From contig JAQXVT010000053.1 in assembly GCA_029225065.1 (NCBI GenBank), forward strand, positions 1 through 64,000: a stretch of DNA of 64,000 nt, read 5' to 3'. The position numbers and the translations under genes are program-made. Shown one piece after another: positions 42,923 to 51,312 of the stretch (positions are counted from its first letter, which is position 1; the number at the start of each line of letters is the position of its first letter). Source of the DNA: Lachnospiraceae bacterium. Lineage in GTDB: Bacteria > Bacillota > Clostridia > Lachnospirales > Lachnospiraceae. Below the pieces are notes generated by a model that saw only the letters and a list, made by a program, of their open reading frames with translations, did not search any database and was not told the DNA's origin.

Positions 42923-44254
42923 ATGAACAACCAGTTTATGAAAGAGAAGCCGGTCTTTCCGCTGCTTCTGTCCATGGCGCTTCCTATGGTGCTCTCCATG
43001 ATGGTAAATGCGCTCTACAACATCATCGACAGCTTTTTCGTCGCTCAGATCAGCGAAGATGCGATCACCGCGCTGTCACTCATTTTCCCAATTCAAAATC
43101 TCATAAACGCCGTCGCAATCGGTTTCGGTGTCGGATTAAATGCCGTCATCTCGATCAACCTCGGCGCACAGGAGGAAAAAAAGGCAAATCAGGCAGCCAC
43201 GCAGGGCCTGCTGCTCTCCGCCGTGCACGGAATCGTCTTTACGGCAGGATGTATTCTTATCATTCCGACCTTTCTCGGTGCGTTCACCTCAGATGCTTCG
43301 GTCATCGATCTCGGCATCCGTTACTGCCGGATCGCCTTTTCCTTCACCACAATCATTATGTTCGGACTTGCCTTTGAGAAAATTTTCCAGGCAGTCGGCA
43401 GCATGAAGGTGACAATGTTCAGCATGCTCTGCGGCTGTATCACAAATATCATCCTTGATCCGGTCCTGATCTTCGGACTCGGGCCGTTTCCAAAACTTGG
43501 CATCGATGGTGCTGCACTCGCAACGGGCATCGGACAGACGGTCACGCTTGTGATTTATCTCGTCATCTATCTGCTGCGCCCGATCCGTGTCAAAATCCAT
43601 GTCAGGGATCTTCGCCCGAATCTCCCGATGATCGGACGGCTCTATGCAATCGGAATCCCGGCCGTGCTCAACATGGCGCTTCCGTCGATCCTGATTTCTA
43701 CCTTAAATGCAATCCTCGCACCGTATTCTCCGATTTACATTCTGATTCTCGGTGTCTACTACAAGCTGCAGACATTCCTGTATCTTCCGGCAAACGGAAT
43801 TGTACAGGGCATGCGTCCGATCATCGGATTTAATTACGGAGCAGGCGAGCAATCGCGCGTCCGCAAAATTTACCGGCTCGTGCTCATCATGACCGGCTCG
43901 ATCATGCTCGTCGGTATGATCGTCTGCATGGCGATTCCAGGTACATTGATCAGCCTCTTTACCGACAACCCGGAAACGATCGCCGCCGGAAAGACTGCGC
44001 TGCGCATCATCAGCCTCGGCTTCGTCGTTTCCTCGATCTCCGTCACTTCATCCGGAGCACTTGAGGGAATCGGAAAAGGCGTTCAGTCCCTGACGATCTC
44101 CCTGTGCCGTTACCTTGTCATCATCGTACCGGCTGCTTTCATCCTCTCACGCCTGATCGGACCGACCGGCGTCTGGCACGCATTCTGGATCGCAGAGGCC
44201 GGGGCGGCGGTGATTTCGATCATTGTGTACCGGAAAACGGCGAGCGCAAACTAA
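42923..44254 (+). CDS. MATE-family multidrug/metabolite exporter (2)
   Basis: The ATG at 42923 follows GGAGG by six bases; the track ORF's first 25 residues are not real. The 443-residue protein has 12 transmembrane helices, LLLSMALPMVLSMMVNALYNIIDSFFVAQISEDAITALSL at the N-terminus, and GFGVGLNAVISINLGAQEEKKANQAATQGL. It exchanges Na+ or H+ for an organic substrate. The only plus-strand gene in this part, it follows a long structured leader with an early terminator and ends with a strong terminator. This suggests inducible expression. Substrate unknown. Confidence 0.94.
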   Translation: MNNQFMKEKPVFPLLLSMALPMVLSMMVNALYNIIDSFFVAQISEDAITALSLIFPIQNLINAVAIGFGVGLNAVISINLGAQEEKKANQAATQGLLLSAVHGIVFTAGCILIIPTFLGAFTSDASVIDLGIRYCRIAFSFTTIIMFGLAFEKIFQAVGSMKVTMFSMLCGCITNIILDPVLIFGLGPFPKLGIDGAALATGIGQTVTLVIYLVIYLLRPIRVKIHVRDLRPNLPMIGRLYAIGIPAVLNMALPSILISTLNAILAPYSPIYILILGVYYKLQTFLYLPANGIVQGMRPIIGFNYGAGEQSRVRKIYRLVLIMTGSIMLVGMIVCMAIPGTLISLFTDNPETIAAGKTALRIISLGFVVSSISVTSSGALEGIGKGVQSLTISLCRYLVIIVPAAFILSRLIGPTGVWHAFWIAEAGAAVISIIVYRKTASAN

Positions 44255-44311
44255 ATATCTCTCAGAAGTAAAGCAGAAACACGAATACAGGCATTTGCTC
44301 CACGAATGATC

Positions 44312-44356
44312 TGGCCCTTCTTTACCGGTTGTTCCTGTAAAGAAGGGCCATTTTTA
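44312..44356 (+). terminator. Terminator of MATE 2
   Basis: TGGCCCTTCTTTAC pairs perfectly with GTAAAGAAGGGCCA around an 11-base loop, followed by TTTTTAAC. It may also act on the convergent XylF-like transcript. Confidence 0.92.
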
Positions 44357-44366
44357 ACACTTTTTA

Positions 44367-45560
44367 TCACTCCGTCACGTTCCGGTACACATCCTCCCGC
44401 GTGTGGAAATCGCTTCCAATAATCACTTCATCGATATTCTCCGCAGTCACAGCCACCGGATCGATCGTATAATACGGCACCTCATGTGCATTATCTCCGA
44501 CTCTCTGGTCTGCTTCGCCCGCTTCATGGATCGTCGGCTCGTCGCTGTAGGTCACTGCGTCGTTGAGCGTTCGAAGGCTCTCCATCTCTTTCGCGCGCGC
44601 TTTCGCCTGCTGCGGAATGTCCTCCGGCCGGATCCGACCTTCCTCCTCCATTTTTGTGTAACCGAGCGCCGCTGCAAATTCTGCCGCCGTCTGCGCCAGC
44701 TGCTCCACGGATTTGTACACCGTCATCGTCTGCGTTCCCTCGACAATCCGCTGACAGGCAGACAGATCCGCGTCCTGTCCGACAAGGACCACCTTGCCCG
44801 CCAGCCGGTTCTCCGCAAGTGCCCGGAACGCCTGACTCGCCAGATCATCATTTCCGCACATCACGCCGACGAGGTTGCGCGGTGTTGTCGCAAGTCCCTC
44901 CTCCACCGCATCAAACGCAAGCTCCGCCAGCCAGTTTTCACAGTAGTTTGAGTAGACAATGTTCAATCCACTGCCTTCCAGCGCCTTCAGAAAACCTTTT
45001 TTCACCATCGTGATATTGTAATCGGTCGGCGAGCCGTAAATCGCAAAGATATTGCCACCGTCCGGCAGCGCCTTTTTCAGCGCCTCCGCCATCAGGGTTC
45101 CGACCATCTCATTGTCAAACGAAATGTAAAGGTCCGTCTTCGCATTCATCAGAAGGCGGTCATAGGAGATCAAACGAATTCCCTCCCGCTGCGCCTCCGC
45201 CACCACGTCCGCAAGCGCATTTCCGTCAACCGCAATCACGACGATCACGTCCATTTTCTTCTTGATAAAATAACGGATCTGTGAGATCTGCTGCTGCACA
45301 TCACCGTTTGCGACCTGCACATTTACCTCCGCACCGAGCTCCTTCGCAGTCAGTTCAAACTGATCCCGGTCCCGCAGCCACCGCTCGATCACAAAGGAAT
45401 CGAAGCTCATGCCAATCTGCAGGCGGTCAGCCTGATCTGCCTCCGAACTGCGCTCCTCGGATTTTTCGGTAGTGCAGCCTGTCGCTGTCAGCAATAAAAA
45501 TAATAACAGGAAACAAATTAACAGTATGCCACCGCGTGTTTTTCTATTTTTCTCCCCCAT
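44367..45560 (-). CDS. XylF-like sugar-binding lipoprotein
   Basis: The ATG at 45560 (GGAAGGA upstream) gives 397 residues. A lipoprotein signal peptide ends LTATGC (lipobox, Cys near residue 29). The periplasmic-binding-protein type I fold (PF13407) shows IGMSFDSFVIERWLRDRDQFELTAKELGAEVNVQVANGDVQQQISQIRYFIKKKMDVIVVIAVDG, typical of D-xylose-binding XylF. VMCGNDDLASQAFRALAENRLAGKVVLVGQDADLSACQRIVEGTQTMTVYKSV also fits. It would deliver xylose or a related pentose to an ABC importer, but no xylG/xylH genes follow here, so it either serves an importer elsewhere or supports sensing. It is the last gene of the pentose module. Confidence 0.9.
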   Translation of the reverse strand: MGEKNRKTRGGILLICFLLLFLLLTATGCTTEKSEERSSEADQADRLQIGMSFDSFVIERWLRDRDQFELTAKELGAEVNVQVANGDVQQQISQIRYFIKKKMDVIVVIAVDGNALADVVAEAQREGIRLISYDRLLMNAKTDLYISFDNEMVGTLMAEALKKALPDGGNIFAIYGSPTDYNITMVKKGFLKALEGSGLNIVYSNYCENWLAELAFDAVEEGLATTPRNLVGVMCGNDDLASQAFRALAENRLAGKVVLVGQDADLSACQRIVEGTQTMTVYKSVEQLAQTAAEFAAALGYTKMEEEGRIRPEDIPQQAKARAKEMESLRTLNDAVTYSDEPTIHEAGEADQRVGDNAHEVPYYTIDPVAVTAENIDEVIIGSDFHTREDVYRNVTE

Positions 45561-45768
45561 ATCCAGTCCTTCCCACGTATTATGTTTCCTTCGACACACT
45601 TTCCTGCTATGAAAAATAATCATGTCGATATTATACTTCTCGTAGCCGACCATGTATCAGTCAAAGCAAATCTTCTCAATCCGCTTCGCTGCCTGCAGAA
45701 TCATAAGAATTTCATCCAGTATTTTTATGAACTCTGATATGCCAAATTTCTTCAAACAATAATACAGC

Positions 45769-47370
45769 TTACAGCCGCTCCCGGTACTCGCTCGGCGTGA
45801 TATCCTCCTGCTTTTTGAAGAGGCGGCTGAAGTAGTTCGGGTCGCTGTAGCCGGACATCAGACAGATTTCCTTGATGCTCAGCTCCGGATTTTTGAGCAG
45901 CTCCTTCGCATGTGCAATCCGGATTCTCGTCAGATACTCGATAAAATTCTCACCGGCCTCCTCTTTGAACAGCTTGCTGAAATAGTAGGGGCTGATGTTC
46001 ACATAGCGCGACACCTCGTCGAGCGAGAGTTCATTCGCAAAATTTTCGCGGATGTACGTTTTGGCTTTGGAAATGACGCTCTCGGACTGTTCCTCGCGCC
46101 GCGTCGCCACCTTTCTGCATGCCGCTTCCAGCTTTCCGAGAAACCATTCGCGAAGTGCTGTGTAATCCGGACACTCCAGCACTTCTGCCATGTAATCCCG
46201 GCGCGAGTGAAAGCCGTATGTCCCGATTCCACCGTTCATAAATGCTTCCCGCTCCGCCCAGATGACAAACTCCAGGACTTTGAGCTGAATGTCCGACTTA
46301 TCCTCATAATAATTGCGCACCATCCAGTCAAAAAATTCATTCGCCTTCTGTCTTGCTCCCGGCCAGTCGCCCTTCGCAATCAGGGCAAACAGCCTGCGCT
46401 CCGTCTCATCCGGATAATTGCCCTCGTACTGACCACGCACCGGAAGATCATCGACATGTGCCACGCTGCTCGTACTCTGGCTTAACGCGCGGTAAGCCTC
46501 CCCATAGGAAAGCTTCAGCTCCTCCATCGGATAGCTCTTGCCGATCCCGGCACGGAATTTCGCTTCAAATCCTTTTCCAAGCTTTCTGGTCAGATTTCTC
46601 GCCTGCTCGATGATCTGGATTCGCTCCCCGTACTCCTGCGTGTCCTCATCCTCCCCGCACGGCACCACCAGCACAATGCGGTTCGTCATGATCGGTCCGA
46701 CGATACAGTGAAAAAATTCCTTGCAGATGTTCCGGCACTCCGGATAAAATGCCTGCGCTTTTACACTCATGCCGACCGGCGTTGTCAGCACTCCCTCCTC
46801 GCCCGGCATGCCGAACTGAATCAGCACCACAAACGCCCGCTCGCTCTTGATGTCAAGCAGTGTCTTATAATAACCAAGATCGTTCGCTCCGTCCTCCTGC
46901 AGAATCATACTGTTTACGAAACCGTTTTCTACAATCGGAATCACCGTCTCCAGCTTTTCCTGAATGCGCAGGTTGTCGCTGCGCTTCTTCCGCTCACTGT
47001 CGATCTCCTTAATCGCGCGCTCCAGCACATCCACCACCGTCTGCTGGCGCACCGGTTTCGTCAAATAGTCCACGACACCGAGGTTGATCGCCTCCTTTGC
47101 ATAATCAAACTTGTCATACGCCGTAATAATCACAAATTTGATCGTGCTGTTGAACTTTCGTATCTCCCGGATTGCCTGAATCCCGTTGATGCCCGGCATC
47201 TGGATATCCATAAATGCAATATCCGGCCGAAATGTCTCCGCCAGCTCCACGACAGCGCGGCCGGTCTTTGCACAGGCCAGTTCACACTCGGTTCCGAAAT
47301 TTTTCGTAATAATCTTTTTCAGCGATTCCAGCATAATGCCTTCATCGTCCGCAAGCAGTACTCTGTACAT
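45769..47370 (-). CDS. YesN-type response regulator, AraC output (pentose module)
   Basis: 533 residues: receiver (YRVLLADDEGIMLESLKKII, acceptor Asp in IAFMDIQMPGING, Lys in DYLTKPVRQQ), a long middle domain (about 140-415) and a C-terminal AraC double HTH (LSLDEVSRYVNISPYYFSKLFKEEAGENFIEYLTRIRIAHAKELL ... LMSGYSDPNYFSRLFKKQEDITPSEYRERL). It is cotranscribed with the upstream kinase after a 148-base gap. In the clostridial XylFII-LytS-YesN system the regulator activates xylose transport genes; the parallel suggests it controls the XylF-like gene downstream and perhaps the catabolic genes. Confidence 0.94.
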   Translation of the reverse strand: MYRVLLADDEGIMLESLKKIITKNFGTECELACAKTGRAVVELAETFRPDIAFMDIQMPGINGIQAIREIRKFNSTIKFVIITAYDKFDYAKEAINLGVVDYLTKPVRQQTVVDVLERAIKEIDSERKKRSDNLRIQEKLETVIPIVENGFVNSMILQEDGANDLGYYKTLLDIKSERAFVVLIQFGMPGEEGVLTTPVGMSVKAQAFYPECRNICKEFFHCIVGPIMTNRIVLVVPCGEDEDTQEYGERIQIIEQARNLTRKLGKGFEAKFRAGIGKSYPMEELKLSYGEAYRALSQSTSSVAHVDDLPVRGQYEGNYPDETERRLFALIAKGDWPGARQKANEFFDWMVRNYYEDKSDIQLKVLEFVIWAEREAFMNGGIGTYGFHSRRDYMAEVLECPDYTALREWFLGKLEAACRKVATRREEQSESVISKAKTYIRENFANELSLDEVSRYVNISPYYFSKLFKEEAGENFIEYLTRIRIAHAKELLKNPELSIKEICLMSGYSDPNYFSRLFKKQEDITPSEYRERL

Positions 47371-47518
47371 CCTTCTTTTTCCACCCTTTTTCAGAATCCA
47401 ATCCCTGTCTTAAGAATTCTCTCTCGCCTGCATTTTGAAAAAACAGTCATTCGCTATTCACTTCGCTGCTTACAGGCTCATACGGAATCTTCCTAAAACT
47501 TCTGTCTGCCATCAGGCA

Positions 47519-49018
47519 TCATCCTTCCTCCGGCAGCGGAACCCGAATCCGCACCTCCGTCCCCTGCCCCGGGCCGTCACTTGTAATAGTCAGCAGATCC
47601 TTCTCTCCGAAAAACAGCTCCAGCCGGTTGATGACGTTGTCCACGCCGATTCCTGTCGAATCCTTTTTTTCTTCCCCTTCGCCCGCCTTGCCGGAAAGGA
47701 CCTCTGCGATGCGTTCCTGCGTCATGCCTTCTCCGTTGTCGCGCACGGAAATCATCACGCAGTCTGCCATCCGCTCCACGCGCAGGAAAATCCAGCCCTC
47801 CCTCGACACGTTCCGGATTCCGTGATTGACTGCATTTTCCACGATCGGCTGCAGGATCATGCTCGGCAGCTCCGTGTTTTCGATGCACGGATCGATCATC
47901 TTTTCAAAATGAATATCCCCGGCAAACCGCACATTCAAAATGTAGACATAATTGTCAACGGCCTCCAGTTCCTCCTGAAGCATGGCTCTTCCACCGTTTT
48001 TGCGTACGTTATAGCGGAAAAAATCGGCCATCTTCTCGATAAAGATGCTGGTCTTCTCCGCATCCTCCATCATTGCAAGCTGCGCGCCCGCATTCAGGGA
48101 ATTAAACAGAAAATGCGGATTGATCTGCGCCTGAAGATACTTCAGCTGCGCGTCCTTTAAATGCGTCTCCATCAAAAGCTCGCGCTCCATCATTTTCTGC
48201 TCTTTTTCCATGCTCTCCTTCGTCTGACGAATGTAGGTGCGAATGCTCGCAATCATCTTGACAAACGCGTGCTGCACGACGCCGACCTCATCACGGCTGT
48301 CCGTATCCGCAAGCTCAATATCAAAATTTCCCGCTGCCACTTCATTCGCAGAGCCTGCCAGCGCCCGCAGCGGCTCTGTGATTGTCCGGATCATCAGAAG
48401 CAGAATCATCAGGCTGCACACAGCAGCCGCAATCACAATCGCCGAGCAGACGATCTCCATGTATTTGAGGGAGTCCATCATCAGTCGGTAATTGTCCGTG
48501 TTGCTTCGGAAACGGATGTCATTAAGACGGTAAATCGCTGCCTGCACGTATTTGTAATTCTGCAGCGCCGTGGTGTAGACCGTATTGTATTTTTCCACAT
48601 TCCGTCCGCGCTTGGCCTGCACGGTCTCATCCGCATAGCGCAGATACGTATCCGCCATATTCCGGATATTGACCTCAAGAATTCTTCCGTCATTGTCGAC
48701 GATATCACTGTCAAGCTGCTCCAGCATATCCCGCAGCGTCTGTGTGTTCCGATAGTAATTTTCCAGCGAATCCGAGCTTTTCGTGTTCAGATATTCGTAG
48801 ACATCATCCTGCGTCTGCTCCAGACACTCGGAAAGCTCGTTCAGGCTCGCATTCGTCGCGTACACTTCGTCCAGCCTGCGCATCGAATGGTTGATCTGGC
48901 TGTACAGCATCAGATTGATCACAAACATCAAAACGGCAGTCAGCGCAAACGTCATCAGAAGCTTCGTCTGGATCGACATTTTCCGCAGCGGATTTTTTTT
49001 CTTTTCCCACATACTCAT
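47519..49018 (-). CDS. LytS/YesM-type sensor histidine kinase (pentose module)
   Basis: The start at 49018 (MSMWEKKKN, behind GGAGGAG) gives 499 residues; the track ORF's extra 88 are out of register with the real gene. A transmembrane helix (about 22-42), an extracytoplasmic helical sensor (about 45-185), a second helix (about 187-209), HAMP, then LKYLQAQINPHFLFNSLNAGAQLAMM (phospho-His) and HATPase with ENAVNHGI, DNGEGM and GIGVDNVINRLELFF. The start overlaps the stop of the binding-protein gene as ATGA, implying coupled translation and a stoichiometric complex between the two products, as known for XylFII and LytS. Confidence 0.95.
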   Translation of the reverse strand: MSMWEKKKNPLRKMSIQTKLLMTFALTAVLMFVINLMLYSQINHSMRRLDEVYATNASLNELSECLEQTQDDVYEYLNTKSSDSLENYYRNTQTLRDMLEQLDSDIVDNDGRILEVNIRNMADTYLRYADETVQAKRGRNVEKYNTVYTTALQNYKYVQAAIYRLNDIRFRSNTDNYRLMMDSLKYMEIVCSAIVIAAAVCSLMILLLMIRTITEPLRALAGSANEVAAGNFDIELADTDSRDEVGVVQHAFVKMIASIRTYIRQTKESMEKEQKMMERELLMETHLKDAQLKYLQAQINPHFLFNSLNAGAQLAMMEDAEKTSIFIEKMADFFRYNVRKNGGRAMLQEELEAVDNYVYILNVRFAGDIHFEKMIDPCIENTELPSMILQPIVENAVNHGIRNVSREGWIFLRVERMADCVMISVRDNGEGMTQERIAEVLSGKAGEGEEKKDSTGIGVDNVINRLELFFGEKDLLTITSDGPGQGTEVRIRVPLPEEG

Positions 49019-50040
49019 GTCTCCTCCGCTTCCTGATACGTTCCGACATTTTCTTTTGTGATGATATCGAGATCCACACTGAAATAGCTGGATACATACC
49101 CCATGCTGTAATATTCCTCCAGCGCCTCGATGCTGTACGCTCCGGCCTGCTGTGTATCGATCGTGACAACCCTCGGAATGACGCCTTTCTGCACTGCGCT
49201 GAGCATGCTCGCAGACTGATAGTAACCGATCAGCTTCACACTGCCGACCTGGTTGTAATCGACCATCGCATAGTAAGCGCACTCACTCTCTGTCTCACTC
49301 ATACAGACGAGGATGTCCGGACGGCCGCTCTCATTTTGCAGCAAATCACGGATCAGTTCCTCCGAGCCAAACGGACTGCCCGGCGTAAAAGTCAGCGATC
49401 CGACCTCCACCTTCTGTCCATCCTTCAGCCCTTCCTGTACGGTCGCGCGCAGCTGCTTGTAAACAAGATCCTTTCCGGCATCCGCCCGGTTTAAAAGCAC
49501 CGTAACCTTCTCCATATCCTCGTCAATGCACTCCAGTACCTGCTTTCCGTAAATCGTGCCGAGCTGGTAGCTGTTGACACCGACAAAGCTTTTCCGGCTG
49601 CTCGCGCTGTCATCCTCGAGCACTGTGATTACCGGAATCCCCGCTTCCTCTGCCCGGTCAATCGCCCGGCGCAGCTTCACTGTGCCGTCCGGCTTCAAAA
49701 TGATTCCGTCCACCTTCGCTGCGATCGCAATGTTCATATAATCGCTTAAGGAGTAGTCCTCTTCATTCCAGTTACCGGAGAGTTCCAAAAAAGCGCCACT
49801 TTTTGCGGCGGCCTCCTTCGCACTTTGATAAATGTCCTGCCAGAGCAGAGAAGAAGTGTCGTCCGCGATCATCACGTAATGCCGGTCGTATTTCTGATCC
49901 GACTGAAGCTCTTTCCACGCCTCATCTCCAAATGTCCGGCTGACATACTGCCAGAACACGAACGTAAGCACCGCCGTCAAACCGGACATCGCCAGCAGCG
50001 CGCGGTATCTTCTGCGTTTCTTTTTCTCGCGGTCCTGCAC
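49015..50040 (-). CDS. Membrane-anchored sugar-binding sensor protein (XylFII-like)
   Basis: I take the GTG at 50040 (GGAGG eight bases upstream), giving 341 residues; the track begins at an upstream GTG. A basic N-terminus and one uncleaved-looking helix (RALLAMSGLTAVLTFVFW) anchor a periplasmic-binding-protein domain (PF13407): HYVMIADDTSSLLWQDIYQSAKEAAAKSGAFLELSG, AAKVDGIILKPDGTVKLRRAIDRAEEAGIPVITVLEDD, VGVNSYQLGTIYGKQVLE. No lipobox Cys is present. Anchoring plus translational coupling to the kinase suggests it binds a sugar and signals, rather than serving transport. The ligand is inferred to be a pentose. Confidence 0.88.
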   Translation of the reverse strand: MQDREKKKRRRYRALLAMSGLTAVLTFVFWQYVSRTFGDEAWKELQSDQKYDRHYVMIADDTSSLLWQDIYQSAKEAAAKSGAFLELSGNWNEEDYSLSDYMNIAIAAKVDGIILKPDGTVKLRRAIDRAEEAGIPVITVLEDDSASSRKSFVGVNSYQLGTIYGKQVLECIDEDMEKVTVLLNRADAGKDLVYKQLRATVQEGLKDGQKVEVGSLTFTPGSPFGSEELIRDLLQNESGRPDILVCMSETESECAYYAMVDYNQVGSVKLIGYYQSASMLSAVQKGVIPRVVTIDTQQAGAYSIEALEEYYSMGYVSSYFSVDLDIITKENVGTYQEAEET

Positions 50041-50071
50041 TCTTCTCACCTCCGATTTTCATTTATATATT

Positions 50072-50085
50072 CTGAGCATGCTCAG
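50072..50085. promoter_or_regulatory. 14-bp perfect palindrome at the galM/sensor gene junction
   Basis: CTGAGCATGCTCAG overlaps the galM stop codon and lies about 30 bases before the sensor-protein start. It may be an operator or a small processing hairpin; no -35/-10 pair is evident beside it. Confidence 0.35.
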
Positions 50086-51128
50086 CGCACTGAGAAGCGA
50101 TATCTCGTCACAGAATCGTAATGCTCACCCTTTTTAAGCAGCGGTCTTGCAAAATTCTCCTGATTGATCGCATTCGGATAATACTGGGACTCCAGGCAGA
50201 AGCCGTGGCGCTTGCCATAAATCACGCCGCCTTTTCCGGTCTGCGGATCGGTAATGAAGTTGCCTGCATAGAACTGCATGCCGCAGCACGTGGTCTCTGC
50301 TTCCATTGCAATGCCAGTCTTGTCGCAGTATGCTTCCGCCATCTTCTTCATCTCACCCGGCTTCTCGCAGATCGCATAGTTATGATCGTATCCGCCGACA
50401 AATTTCAGCTGCTCAAAGTCTGCCTCGATATCCTGTCCGATCGGCTTCATCGTCGTGAAATCCATCGGAGTTCCGGCTACCGGTGCAATCTCGCCGGTCG
50501 GGATTGCCTGATGATCTCTTACCGGTGTGTAATTCTTCGCTGTGAGCATCAGCTTCTGGTCAAGGATAGATCCGCTGTCATGGCCGCCGAGGTTGAAATA
50601 CGAGTGGTTAGTCAGGTTTACGGTCGTGTCCGCATCGCAGTCTGCCTCATAGTGAAGCTCGATCGCATTGTCGTCGGTCAGCGTGTAGGTCACCTTTACC
50701 TGGCAGTTTCCCGGATATCCCTGGTCTCCGTCCGGACTTTCAAGCGTGAACGAAATCGTATTCTCTCCCTGTGCTGCCACGTCCCATTTCCGCTTGTCGT
50801 AACCGTCCGGGCCGCTGTGCAGATTGTTCTCGTTGTCGTTAATTCCCAGCTGATACTCTTTTCCGTCGATCACAAAATGCCCCTTGTCGATACGGTTGCC
50901 GCTTCGTCCGATCACCGTACCGAAAAAGCAGGTGTGATCCAGGTAGCCCTGCGGTGTGTCATAACCGAGCACTACATCACGCAGCACACCGTCCCTGTCC
51001 GGTATGAGAACGCTCACAAGCGTCGCACCAAGGTCGGTCAGCACCATCGTCACATTGTTTTTATTCGTAAAAGAGTAAAGAGAATACTCAATTCCGTTTG
51101 CTGCTGTTCCAAAGCTTTTCTTTTCCAT
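50082..51128 (-). CDS. galM: Aldose 1-epimerase (mutarotase)
   Basis: The ATG at 51128 (GGAGG eight bases upstream) yields 348 residues. Motifs: TCFFGTVIGRSGNRIDKGHF (substrate Arg), NNLHSGPDGYDKRKWD (His), LTNHSYFNLGG (catalytic His) and ESQYYPNAIN (catalytic Glu region). It interconverts alpha and beta anomers of aldoses. Its place directly after the isomerase gene and before the sensor genes suggests that it serves the pentose pathway here, not only galactose. Confidence 0.94.
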   Translation of the reverse strand: MEKKSFGTAANGIEYSLYSFTNKNNVTMVLTDLGATLVSVLIPDRDGVLRDVVLGYDTPQGYLDHTCFFGTVIGRSGNRIDKGHFVIDGKEYQLGINDNENNLHSGPDGYDKRKWDVAAQGENTISFTLESPDGDQGYPGNCQVKVTYTLTDDNAIELHYEADCDADTTVNLTNHSYFNLGGHDSGSILDQKLMLTAKNYTPVRDHQAIPTGEIAPVAGTPMDFTTMKPIGQDIEADFEQLKFVGGYDHNYAICEKPGEMKKMAEAYCDKTGIAMEAETTCCGMQFYAGNFITDPQTGKGGVIYGKRHGFCLESQYYPNAINQENFARPLLKKGEHYDSVTRYRFSVR

Positions 51129-51252
51129 GTTTGTTTCCTCCATTCTGATTTGTAAAAGAATCTGATTTTGCCAGCCAAGCTAAACCTTTACAAGCTGTTT
51201 TGCAGAGCATATCCTCCGGTAAAGCGGACATTCACGGTCAATCTTACAGCCG

Positions 51253-51286
51253 AAAAGAGGCTGCCGCCTGTAAAAGCGACAGCCCC
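51253..51286 (-). terminator. Hairpin after the isomerase gene
   Basis: On the minus strand GGGGCTGTCGC pairs with GGCGGCAGCCTC (with wobbles) and is followed by TTTTC, 27 bases after the isomerase stop. Partial termination here could set different levels of catabolic and downstream galM/sensor transcripts. Confidence 0.65.
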
Positions 51287-51312
51287 CTGTTCGTTTTCTA
51301 TGCCTTTATGCT

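Noticed and set aside
47519-49282. Track start of the pentose-module kinase at 49282
   Set aside because: The first 88 residues of the track ORF lie in another frame of the sensor-protein gene; the ATGA overlap with GGAGGAG marks the real start at 49018.
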